A stretch of DNA of 7,158 nucleotides, taken from an archaeon (GTDB lineage: Archaea; Nanoarchaeota; Nanoarchaeia; Pacearchaeales; GW2011-AR1). This document shows, piece after piece, positions 1 to 5,273 of the stretch. The DNA is taken from the NCBI GenBank assembly GCA_030639395.1, contig DAOWCW010000040.1:1-7158 (forward strand), in the 5' to 3' direction. How positions within the stretch are numbered: the first letter of the stretch is position 1; each line of letters begins with the position of its first letter. The position numbers and the translations under genes were made by a program. A model generated the notes under the pieces. It saw only the letters and a list, made by a program, of their open reading frames with translations, was not told where the DNA came from and did no database searches.

Positions 1-141
1 AGTGGGTGGTCGGTTTTATTCCATAAAAAATCATGGCATTTTTCTTTCAGAAAAACGCGCATTATTTCTTATGGACACTTGGTTTTATTTGTACCCTCGC
101 TTATTTTGTTGGTTTGGCTGGGGCATGCCATTGTTGGTTGG
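1..141. repeat. Left copy of 141-base direct terminal repeat
   Basis: These bases are identical to 7018-7158 in the same orientation, with a constant offset of 7,017. The copy begins inside a G-rich repeat unit and continues into an AT-rich core (about 12-115) and the palindrome GGCATGCC at 122-129. Two plus-strand frames stay open across it. One of them encodes a hydrophobic stretch, but no start codon with a promoter or ribosome binding site supports a gene. The repeat is probably a circularisation overlap from assembly. A real dispersed repeat is the alternative. Confidence 0.95.
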
Positions 142-188
142 GAGTCGGGTTGGGAGTCGGATGTCGGTAGTGGGTGGTGGGGGTCGGT
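140..188 (+). repeat. G-rich degenerate repeat tract, left
   Basis: The tract is built from variants of AGTCGG and TAGTGGGTGGT; one full TAGTGGGTGGT unit lies at 168-178. G runs occur at 140-142, 147-149, 152-154, 172-174 and 179-183, and no other structure is visible. The 168-188 part nearly repeats 6989-7010, differing by one G in the long run. The tract lies just beyond the 3' end of the minus-strand HTH gene. Such degenerate G/T-rich repeats look like slipped, expandable low-complexity DNA rather than a coding sequence. Confidence 0.75.
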
Positions 189-204
189 GACTTGTTCGGC
201 TTTG
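189..204 (-). repeat. 16-base repeat copy A, at the 3' end of the HTH gene
   Basis: The sequence GACTTGTTCGGCTTTG (plus strand) occurs here and again at 4892-4907. Here it abuts the stop codon of the minus-strand HTH gene (stop at 205-207). The second copy lies 24 bases beyond the stop of the minus-strand toxin gene. On the transcribed strand both read CAAAGCCGAACAAGTC downstream of a gene end, so a shared 3' element is plausible but unproven. Confidence 0.75.
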
Positions 205-561
205 CTAGATGTCGATTATAATTTGAAGTTTTTCTATTATTAGAACTGGTTTTAAAGCTTCTCGTTTGCCAGTTTTTTCTGCGTGGAATTCTATGAAGCC
301 GAATCTTTCTAGAAGTTTGATGTCTTCTCTTACTGACTTGAAGTCGCGGCCTATGAGTTTTGCGAGAGCGTATATTGAAGCTGGATTGTGGTGCTTTAGA
401 GCGTAGAGAATTCGGGATTTTTCATTAGAGAGGAGTTTTCTTAAGAGTTTGACGTCTGAGAAGTCGTGGGGTTTTTTTTCTCCGATTAACTTTGAGACGA
501 AGTTTTTTTTGTTTACATTAATGTCTACATATCTTGTTTTGGTTTTTGGTTTTTGTGCCAT
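205..561 (-). CDS. Small winged-helix DNA-binding protein, HVO_A0114-like
   Basis: This 118-residue cytoplasmic protein is a probable transcriptional regulator. A basic N-terminus (about 1-30) precedes a winged helix-turn-helix domain. Helices around residues 36-47 and 62-70 lead to a recognition helix around 72-88 (RDFKSVREDIKLLERFG), then a wing with basic residues (EKTGKREALKP, 95-105). The C-terminus alternates hydrophobic residues (LQIIIDI). This order and ending match the archaeal HVO_A0114 family, often treated as antitoxin-like regulators, but no dedicated toxin partner is adjacent. It follows the BRO-N gene on the same strand with a 43-base gap and has no TATA box at the expected distance, so it is probably co-transcribed. 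No Shine-Dalgarno is visible: nine C residues stand just before the ATG. Fold confidence is good; family name moderate; target unknown. Confidence 0.85.
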   Translation of the reverse strand: MAQKPKTKTRYVDINVNKKNFVSKLIGEKKPHDFSDVKLLRKLLSNEKSRILYALKHHNPASIYALAKLIGRDFKSVREDIKLLERFGFIEFHAEKTGKREALKPVLIIEKLQIIIDI

Positions 562-563
562 GA

Positions 564-586
564 GGGGGGGGGAGCGCTGAGGCGCT
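564..586 (-). promoter_or_regulatory. Hairpin and C9 homopolymer just before the HTH start codon
   Basis: On the coding (minus) strand the order is AGCGC, a CTCA loop, GCGCT, then nine C residues, TC and the ATG. The stem occupies 573-577 and 582-586, and the homopolymer 564-572. The hairpin and C-run occupy the place where a ribosome binding site would be. A long homopolymer here could vary in length, but whether it affects expression is inference. Confidence 0.55.
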
Positions 587-604
587 GGTGTTTGGGGCTT
601 AGTA

Positions 605-1465
605 TTAGGGATTTGTGAATGTTTTGATTATGCGCCTTTTCTTTTTCTCTCTAATTTTCTTTTCTTTTCTTTTCAAATAATTACCGCTTGAAACTAGTGA
701 TTTTTCTAGTGATTTTTCTAATTCCAGTCTCGTCTTTCCCGCAATTTCTCCACCTTTGGCGGCGGAATCTTTGCATTCGGAGAATCCGATAGAATCTTCT
801 TTTTGGGTTATCTCTGTCGTTGCTTTCTCTCCAATCATTGTTAAAATCAATTCCCAATCTTCCATATGGTCTCTCAAGTTTTCTTTATTTAAATTTTTAA
901 ATTTTTTATAATCTTGGATATTTAATCCAAAGGTAGCCTTGGATATTTCATTGGTTAAAATCGCATATTCGGCATTTTCATCAACTCCTCGGTTATCCCA
1001 TTCTTCTGTTAGGTTTTGCCTAATGGCAATACCTCTTAACCTTTTATTAATCCAATCTTTAGAATATCCCTTTAGTTCGTAGAGTTCTTTCATTCTCTTT
1101 TGGGCTAATTCTGGATCTTCTATTTCATCAATTCTATCTGAGCCTACTTTTGCCAACCATAATTTAAATGGCTCGGCTCTTTTGGATGGAATTGATTGGA
1201 TAATCCTGAAAATTCCTTTTTTGCTGGAGCAGTTAGTCTCTTGGTTCCCTCCTCTAGTTCCCATTAAAAGGGGGGTGGCAATCTGCCCCCACCCTTTAGA
1301 TAGCTGCTCATCGCGACGACGCATATCTTTGAGATATCCTTTTGGATTTTTTGAATTTGTAAGAGCCTCTATTACATCAACTACAGAAAAAAACCATTCG
1401 TTATTATGCCAAATTCTTCTTATCTTTTTGTCATCAAATACTATTATTTTTTCTTTATTTTCCAT
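605..1465 (-). CDS. BRO-N domain / DinD-like protein
   Basis: This 286-residue protein belongs to the BRO-N/antirepressor group and resembles bacterial DinD over its whole length. The BRO-N domain covers about residues 7-110, including WFFSVVDVIEAL (24-35), a YLKDMRRRDEQL segment (44-55) and a FRIIQSIPSKRAEPFKLWL segment (86-104). The DinD-like second half has GIAIRQNLTEEW (145-156), EYAILTNEI (166-174), NLRDHM (196-201) and a glycine/lysine-rich AAKGGEIAGKTR stretch (235-246). The C-terminus is strongly basic. The length is normal for the group, so it appears intact. BRO-N proteins are typical cargo of viruses and mobile elements and often bind DNA; DinD in E. coli is SOS-linked and affects RecA. 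The role here is unknown. The start is supported by a TATA box about 26 bases upstream, giving a leaderless transcript. It is the probable first gene of an operon with the HTH gene. Confidence 0.9.
   Translation of the reverse strand: MENKEKIIVFDDKKIRRIWHNNEWFFSVVDVIEALTNSKNPKGYLKDMRRRDEQLSKGWGQIATPLLMGTRGGNQETNCSSKKGIFRIIQSIPSKRAEPFKLWLAKVGSDRIDEIEDPELAQKRMKELYELKGYSKDWINKRLRGIAIRQNLTEEWDNRGVDENAEYAILTNEISKATFGLNIQDYKKFKNLNKENLRDHMEDWELILTMIGEKATTEITQKEDSIGFSECKDSAAKGGEIAGKTRLELEKSLEKSLVSSGNYLKRKEKKIREKKKRRIIKTFTNP
694..717 (-). repeat. In-frame 12-base tandem duplication in the BRO-N gene
   Basis: CTAGTGATTTTT is repeated exactly twice, plus a partial third CTA. Being 12 bases, it keeps the frame and encodes a doubled four-residue unit (KSLEKSL, near residues 251-257). 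It lies in the charged C-terminal tail outside the recognisable domains and is probably a slippage duplication. Confidence 0.8.
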
Positions 1466-1486
1466 GATTCAGCTTGGCTTTATTTG

Positions 1487-1494
1487 TATAAAAA
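1487..1494 (-). promoter_or_regulatory. TATA box of the BRO-N/HTH operon
   Basis: On the minus strand this reads TTTTTATA, 22-29 bases before the BRO-N ATG (first base 1465). That is the archaeal TATA-to-start distance, so transcription would begin at or next to the start codon. No Shine-Dalgarno precedes the ATG, consistent with a leaderless mRNA. Confidence 0.6.
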
Positions 1495-1508
1495 TCTTTT
1501 GTAGATAC

Positions 1509-1534
1509 CCAACTTTGACGGTTATTAAAGTTGG
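1509..1534. promoter_or_regulatory. Inverted repeat upstream of the BRO-N promoter
   Basis: CCAACTTT (1509-1516) and AAAGTTGG (1527-1534) are exact inverted copies around a 10-base spacer. The site is 15 bases upstream of the BRO-N TATA box, a reasonable operator position for a BRO or HTH protein. It could also be an RNA hairpin. No direct evidence separates these. Confidence 0.45.
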
Positions 1535-1589
1535 AGGTTGCTTCGCTTGTGGAAAAGGCCAGGCATTTCCTTGTTTTTCATATATGCAA

Positions 1590-1606
1590 AAGTTTTCTGA
1601 AAACTT
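1590..1606. promoter_or_regulatory. AAGTTTTC-T-GAAAACTT palindrome
   Basis: This is a perfect 8-base inverted repeat with one central base, lying in the gene-free stretch between the BRO-N promoter and the S-layer promoters. Its compact symmetry fits a dimeric regulator's site. The binding protein is unknown. Confidence 0.45.
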
Positions 1607-1792
1607 AGCATAACGCAATCTTCTCGTAAAATTTTTAATTTTACTCCGAAATTCATTATATGGTAAGTTTATTTAGATATATAAATCTTATGTTTTAGAG
1701 ATATAGGTGATTTTATGCCCTATATGTAAAAAATTTGAAAGGAGTTAGTAATAGGTTAGTAGATAATGTGTTGTGTTTTTTTGTAATAACGA

Positions 1793-1822
1793 AAGCTTTA
1801 TAAATAAACTAGTGAAAATGAG
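1793..1822 (+). promoter_or_regulatory. Distal S-layer promoter (P1)
   Basis: AAGCTTTATA (1793-1802) continues as a TATA box TTTATAAA (1797-1804), and GAAAATGAG follows at 1814-1822. The same two blocks recur in the proximal promoter, suggesting duplication. Transcription from here would begin near 1828 and give an even longer leader for the S-layer gene. Activity is inferred. Confidence 0.5.
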
Positions 1823-1855
1823 GTGTTTTAGGGTCTGTTGGTGCTGGTTGGGGAT

Positions 1856-1878
1856 AAGCTTTATATAGGGAAAATGAG
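1856..1878 (+). promoter_or_regulatory. Proximal S-layer promoter (P2)
   Basis: AAGCTTTATA recurs at 1856-1865 with TATA box TTTATATA (1860-1867), and GAAAATGAG follows at 1870-1878. The expected start site is roughly 1888-1893, about 180 bases before the S-layer ATG. This is the best candidate for the main promoter of a presumably highly expressed gene. Confidence 0.65.
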
Positions 1879-1889
1879 TTGGTTGATTA

Positions 1890-2070
1890 AGCGTTATTGT
1901 TTATCAATAATGCTGACTAGTCAGTGTACATAGGGACACCCTAGAGATGACAACTTATGACGCTCCCTAAGTTATAAGACCTGCCAGACTGTTAGAAAAG
2001 TTGAATGTGGATTTCCACAGCCTTGAAGAAGGCGGCTAAACTAATAGTGCTGAAAGGAGGTTTAAAAAAA
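1890..2070 (+). promoter_or_regulatory. Structured 5' leader of the S-layer mRNA
   Basis: The leader can form a series of short hairpins. There is a 12-base palindrome CTGACTAGTCAG (1913-1924); TAGGG/CCCTA with a 3-base loop (1931-1943); AACTTA/TAAGTT with a 10-base loop (1952-1973); TGTGG/CCACA with a 4-base loop (2006-2019); and GCCTT/AAGGC with a 4-base loop (2020-2033). TAGGGA (1931-1936) can instead pair with TCCCTA (1964-1969), which would disrupt the second and third stems. That is an arrangement that could act as a switch or simply stabilise the mRNA. I do not recognise it as a known riboswitch or tRNA. Both ends are estimates. Confidence 0.5.
2053..2060 (+). promoter_or_regulatory. 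Strong Shine-Dalgarno of the S-layer gene
   Basis: AAAGGAGG lies 10 bases before the ATG at 2071, close to the ideal anti-16S complement. It decides the start: an in-frame ATG at 2005 would add 22 residues before the signal peptide, has no such site, and falls within a hairpin. This gene uses a leader with a Shine-Dalgarno, unlike the leaderless genes around it. Confidence 0.85.
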
Positions 2071-4353
2071 ATGAAAAAATTATTTAGAAAAGCTGTTACA
2101 GTTTTAGGAAGTACTGCTTTGGTTGGTGCTACAGTCGCTATGGCTGCTGCTGCATCTTACCCTGAGCCGTTCACAAGTAATACTGCTATCGTTGTTGGTG
2201 CTAATGCTGCTCCTTCAGATAACATTGCTGCTGCTTCCGTTGCTTCTAATCTAGACGCTAACGCGGCTACGACTGGAACTACAACTATTTCGACAGATGG
2301 CGATTCTTTTAAGTTTGAGAAGACTTCTACTAAGTATCATTTAGGTGATAATATTACTGAAGTTATTTCTTCAGATTTAGATGAAGACCAGATGCCTGTT
2401 CTTTTGAACGATGGAACTTTTACTGATGATGATAACGATGAGTTTGACTTCACTCAGAAGATTGCCATTGATGCTGCTGTAAGGTTGACTATGTTTGACG
2501 ATAATGACTATAAGAATGATGACCCTAGTATTGGTTTTAAAATTAATTCTGGTGCTACTGTTTTAACATATACGCTTGAATTTAGTGATGAGCCTTTGCT
2601 TGCCGATCTGCCTACTGCGGATATGACTATCATGGGTAAGGATTACTATGTTCTTGCTGCTACAGATACAAAGTTAACTTTGCTTGATTCTGCTGCTGAC
2701 GCAATTGTTGCGGAAGGAGAGACTGCAACTATTACTTCTGGTGGAAAGACATATACTGTTGCTATTGAATTTGTAGATGCTGATTCGGCTAAGTTGAACG
2801 TTAATGGTGAAATTACTAACGACATTGCTTCTACTGAGACATATAAGCTTGATGATGGTTCTTATTTGGGTATGAAAGAGATTTTATATTCGGCTAAAGA
2901 TACCGGAATTAGTAAGGTTGAATTTAGTATCGGTAGTGGAAAATTGGTTCTTGAAAATGACAACGACATTAAAATGAATGAAGATGCTATTGATGGAATG
3001 TCCTCTACGATTACTAACACTACAACTGCTTTAACTAGTGTAGAAATTGTTTGGGCTACTGACGACGAAGTTTTCATTGCTGAAGATTCTGTTGCTACTA
3101 TGCCTGGATTTGAAGCTGTTTCTTTGACTCTTACAGGATTAGATTATCCTGCAGAAGAAACTATTGAAATTGGCTATGATGGAGACGATAGTGCTGTTTT
3201 GAACAACTTTCCATTAAAGGATTCTGTAGAGGATATTAATCTTCTATATAGTGATGGGACTAGTTTCACATATCTTGGAAAGGATAGTGATGAACTATTG
3301 GTTACTGGAACTACATCTATTGCTTTCGATGGTGACACAGATAGCTACTTTGTGGCTTCTTGGACTGATGGAAGAGATGCTGAATCTTATTTGATGAGAG
3401 CGACTAACTTTAAGGTTGATAGTACTATTAACAAGACTACTTTCCAATATAGGAAAGATGGTGCTTGGGCTGATGCTAAAGTAGACCGAAAGAATACAGA
3501 TACGTTTTCTATTGGAAATGTTGAGTTGACTGTTGGTGCTATTGATAAGTTAGCTAAGACTGTTGCTATTACAAACAATAGTGCAGAGACATCTTTCGAT
3601 GTTCTTTATTCCGCTGAAGGAATGAAGGTGTATTTACCTATAGATAGTTTAGCTACTGGTACTGGGCATATTAATATGACTGGTGCTGACCCTGCAACTT
3701 GGGATTTGGTTATGGTTGAAGAAGATAAGGATGGTGACGTCGCACAAGGCGATACTATCACTATGACTTTCGGATTAAACGGTCAAACTCCTGCGGAGGT
3801 TACTGTTACAACTGTTGCTACAACAAATACTGATGCTTCTAGCTCTGAGATAGGAGACAGTGATGTCTTTAGGGACTTTACATACTCTGCTCTTGCTACT
3901 GAAATCTTATTTGATAAAGGTGGAGATCAGGACTTAGTTAAGTTAGTTTACCACGGTGATGAGGTTGCTGCTAATGTATATATTACATCTGCTGACGCTA
4001 TTATAACAACTGGAGATGCTGGTGTTATGACTGTTAAGGATAGTGAGGTTGCTACTGTTGCTGGTAAGAATTTAGTAGTTGTTGGTGGTTCTGCTATCAA
4101 CTCTGTTGCTGCTGAATTACTTGGTGGTGCTTATAGTGAGGCTTTGTTTACATCTGCTACAGGTGTCGGTGCTGGTGAGTTTTTGATCCAATCCTTTGAT
4201 AGGGCTGGAACTACTGCTTTGCTAGTTGCTGGTTATAACGCTGCTGATACTGAGAAGGCTGTTACTTATTTATTGAATAACGACGTTGATACAACTGTCG
4301 GGACTAAAATGAAGGGTACATCTGCTACTGAAGCTACTGTTGTTACTGCATAA
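2071..4353 (+). CDS. S-layer protein
   Basis: This 760-residue secreted protein probably forms the cell-surface lattice. Residues 1-28 are a Sec signal peptide: basic MKKLFRK, a hydrophobic core, and likely cleavage after the alanine run before SYPEPF. An N-terminal motif AIVVGANAAPSDNIAAASVA (39-58) matches the start of methanococcal and DPANN S-layer proteins. The C-terminal domain has LVVVGGSAINSVAAELLGG (668-686) and LLVAGYNAADTEKAVTYLL (717-735), characteristic of the same family. Between them are acidic beta-rich segments with little sequence identity to anything I recognise. There are no cysteines and five N-X-S/T sequons (for example NIT, NTT, NKT, NNS, NMT), compatible with N-glycosylation. 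No C-terminal membrane segment is present, so anchoring must be through other proteins or lattice contacts. Codon use favours T- and A-ending codons such as GCT. Leader, twin promoters and terminator suggest a strongly expressed single gene. Confidence 0.95.
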   Translation: MKKLFRKAVTVLGSTALVGATVAMAAAASYPEPFTSNTAIVVGANAAPSDNIAAASVASNLDANAATTGTTTISTDGDSFKFEKTSTKYHLGDNITEVISSDLDEDQMPVLLNDGTFTDDDNDEFDFTQKIAIDAAVRLTMFDDNDYKNDDPSIGFKINSGATVLTYTLEFSDEPLLADLPTADMTIMGKDYYVLAATDTKLTLLDSAADAIVAEGETATITSGGKTYTVAIEFVDADSAKLNVNGEITNDIASTETYKLDDGSYLGMKEILYSAKDTGISKVEFSIGSGKLVLENDNDIKMNEDAIDGMSSTITNTTTALTSVEIVWATDDEVFIAEDSVATMPGFEAVSLTLTGLDYPAEETIEIGYDGDDSAVLNNFPLKDSVEDINLLYSDGTSFTYLGKDSDELLVTGTTSIAFDGDTDSYFVASWTDGRDAESYLMRATNFKVDSTINKTTFQYRKDGAWADAKVDRKNTDTFSIGNVELTVGAIDKLAKTVAITNNSAETSFDVLYSAEGMKVYLPIDSLATGTGHINMTGADPATWDLVMVEEDKDGDVAQGDTITMTFGLNGQTPAEVTVTTVATTNTDASSSEIGDSDVFRDFTYSALATEILFDKGGDQDLVKLVYHGDEVAANVYITSADAIITTGDAGVMTVKDSEVATVAGKNLVVVGGSAINSVAAELLGGAYSEALFTSATGVGAGEFLIQSFDRAGTTALLVAGYNAADTEKAVTYLLNNDVDTTVGTKMKGTSATEATVVTA

Positions 4354-4395
4354 GTTCAAAACGTAAAGAAAAAATTATTTATTTTTTATTTTCTC

Positions 4396-4424
4396 GCCCG
4401 CCCCGAAAGGGACGGGCTTTTTTT
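4396..4424 (+). terminator. S-layer gene terminator
   Basis: GCCCG (4396-4400) pairs with CGGGC (4413-4417). After one C-A mismatch, CCC pairs with GGG around a GAAA tetraloop, and seven T residues follow (4418-4424). It begins 42 bases after the stop codon and is preceded by further T-rich sequence (4374-4394). GC-rich hairpin plus T-tract is clear; archaeal termination usually depends mainly on the T-tract. Confidence 0.8.
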
Positions 4425-4431
4425 ATGTCCC

Positions 4432-4447
4432 AGGGAGATATCTCCCT
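4432..4447. repeat. 16-base perfect palindrome AGGGAGAT/ATCTCCCT
   Basis: This is a gapless palindrome seven bases after the S-layer terminator T-tract. It could be a protein binding site or, in RNA, a hairpin with a smaller stem. It is the second of several inverted repeats packed into 4396-4583. Confidence 0.6.
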
Positions 4448-4471
4448 CGGACGTGCACCCTCTTAAGTTAG

Positions 4472-4518
4472 CTATATCATAAAATCAATTTTCTATTAAA
4501 AATTTTTTTATGATATAG
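4472..4518. repeat. 13-base perfect inverted repeat
   Basis: CTATATCATAAAA (4472-4484) and TTTTATGATATAG (4506-4518) are exact inverted copies around a 21-base AT-rich spacer. It could form an AT-rich hairpin or cruciform. Nothing nearby identifies a transposon end or origin. A function is not assigned. Confidence 0.7.
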
Positions 4519-4540
4519 TATTTAGAGCAAATTAAAATTT

Positions 4541-4590
4541 CTTAACAGCGCCGTCCTCTCCCTTTGGGCCGGACACCTGCGCTTAAAATT
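4541..4590. ncRNA. Candidate structured RNA / compound hairpin
   Basis: Nested stems are visible: AGCGC (4547-4551) with GCGCT (4579-4583), GTCC (4553-4556) with GGAC (4571-4574), and CCC (4560-4562) with GGG (4566-4568) around a TTT loop. AT-rich flanks (CTTAA at 4541-4545; TTAAAATT at 4583-4590) add weak outer pairing. The core is a local GC-rich island inside AT-rich DNA, as for structured RNAs in AT-rich genomes. It is not a tRNA and I do not recognise a family. The strand is undetermined, and it could equally be a DNA structural element. Confidence 0.4.
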
Positions 4591-4694
4591 TTTATTTGCG
4601 GGCTTGGCTTAGTTTTTCCATCCTGAATTGTGGGAGGTTTTTGAATTATTATTAGGGAAAGTGTTTTGTGGGTGGCAAAAAACTGTTAGTAAAT

Positions 4695-4822
4695 ATGGAT
4701 ACTAATAATATTTATAGGTCAAATTGTTTTTTAAAAGTGATCCTAGATTGCAATGTGAGCATTTGGTTGGTGGAAAGTTTAAGCGGGATGGTGATGAGCT
4801 GATTCATCCGTTGCATGGGTAG
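4695..4822 (+). pseudogene. Small Rieske/zinc-like reading frame, apparently frameshifted
   Basis: An ATG at 4695 opens a frame (MDTNNIYRSNCFL) that reaches TTTTTTA at 4727-4733. A one-base backward shift there joins a second frame ending at the TAG at 4820-4822. That frame contains LQCEHLVGGKFKRDGDELI (4748-4804) then HPLHG. C-x-H followed by H-P-L-H resembles a Rieske iron-sulfur motif (C-x-H ... C-x-x-H) with the second cysteine replaced, or a small zinc site. The joined product would be about 42 residues. It may be a gene remnant, a homopolymer sequencing error, or programmed -1 frameshifting, since the heptamer T TTT TTA is of slippery type in the starting frame. There is no clear promoter or ribosome binding site. 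Confidence 0.4.
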
Positions 4823-4825
4823 GGA

Positions 4826-4848
4826 GCGAAGTTTTGCTTCGCGTTTTT
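4826..4848 (+). terminator. Possible plus-strand terminator hairpin
   Basis: GCGAAG (4826-4831) pairs with CTTCGC (4837-4842) around a short loop, and G plus five T residues follow on the plus strand. It starts four bases after the stop codon of the small Rieske-like frame, which is mild support that something there is or was transcribed. Confidence 0.5.
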
Positions 4849-4874
4849 GGTTCTTGGTTTTTAGCTTTTGGTGA

Positions 4875-4891
4875 GGGCATTAAAGATGCCC
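4875..4891 (-). terminator. Hairpin downstream of the toxin gene
   Basis: GGGCAT (4875-4880) and ATGCCC (4886-4891) form a perfect 6-base stem with a 5-base loop, 41 bases beyond the toxin stop on the minus strand. No T-tract follows on that strand, so it is a weak terminator candidate and may instead protect the transcript's 3' end. Confidence 0.4.
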
Positions 4892-4907
4892 GACTTGTTC
4901 GGCTTTG
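4892..4907 (-). repeat. 16-base repeat copy B, downstream of the toxin gene
   Basis: It is identical to 189-204. Here it directly joins the hairpin at 4875-4891, and its first part extends to CCGA-CTTGT-TCGG, a small inverted repeat that is absent from the other copy. Confidence 0.7.
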
Positions 4908-4931
4908 TTATTTTTGTATTATTGGAATATT

Positions 4932-5273
4932 TTAATAGAATCCTGATGGACCTAGAATTCGCAAGATATTTTTTATTTCGTTAATAGTTTTTTGTTGGGT
5001 TTTTTTATCGGACATTCTTATAAATTTTATTAAAATATTTTCTATTTCTTCTTTGCTTAGGTATTTTAAATTGAAGCCTGAAACGACAAAATAGAATCTG
5101 AAAGATTTGTATTTTAATTCTTTTATTGTAAGAGTTTCTGCTATTCCTATAACTTTTCCTTTTAAGTGATTTTGTTCTAAGGATCCCATTAATTTAAAAA
5201 TTTTTTTAGAATCTTTCTTAAATTTGTTTTTGATTTGTTTTTTTAATGTATTAGTAATAATTACTCTGGCCAC
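4932..5273 (-). CDS. RelE/ParE-like toxin
   Basis: This 113-residue basic protein is probably the toxin of a type II toxin-antitoxin pair. The family features are a beta-strand block KELKYKSFRFYFVVSG (51-66) and a second block IKFIRMSDKKTQQKTINEIK (82-101), followed by ILRILGPSGF (103-112). This arrangement is familiar from archaeal RelE-superfamily toxins, many of which are ribosome-dependent mRNA endonucleases; the lysine/arginine-rich second half would carry the RNA contacts. The catalytic residues cannot be assigned with certainty. Translation starts at a GTG, with the first 13 bases overlapping the end of the antitoxin gene, so coupled translation is likely. The length is normal and there is no sign of truncation. 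A gyrase-targeting ParE-type activity or an inactive relic cannot be excluded. Confidence 0.8.
   Translation of the reverse strand: MARVIITNTLKKQIKNKFKKDSKKIFKLMGSLEQNHLKGKVIGIAETLTIKELKYKSFRFYFVVSGFNLKYLSKEEIENILIKFIRMSDKKTQQKTINEIKNILRILGPSGFY

Noticed and set aside
2..190. Open frame in the terminal repeat starting at a GTG
   Set aside because: It begins inside the G-rich repeat with no ribosome binding site or promoter, ends in repeat sequence and resembles nothing I know. Only the open frame itself is noted.
1182..1613. Plus-strand open frame of 143 codons
   Set aside because: It is mostly antisense to the well-recognised BRO-N gene, crosses its promoter, and shows no domain or start signals.
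1940..2055. Box C/D guide RNA in the S-layer leader
   Set aside because: GATGA- and CTGA-like words occur, but the C and D boxes are incomplete and their spacing is wrong.
2005..2070. In-frame ATG extending the S-layer protein by 22 residues
   Set aside because: The extension would place a mixed segment before a complete signal peptide, lacks a ribosome binding site and overlaps a hairpin. The ATG at 2071 has a strong Shine-Dalgarno at ideal distance.
2862..3578. Two minus-strand open frames of 63-71 codons (2862-3077 and 3387-3578)
   Set aside because: They are antisense shadows of the S-layer coding sequence with no start signals or recognisable motifs.
4590..4680. tRNA-like start (GCGGGCTTGGCTTAG)
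   Set aside because: There is no anticodon stem, T-loop GTTCGA or matching acceptor 3' strand.
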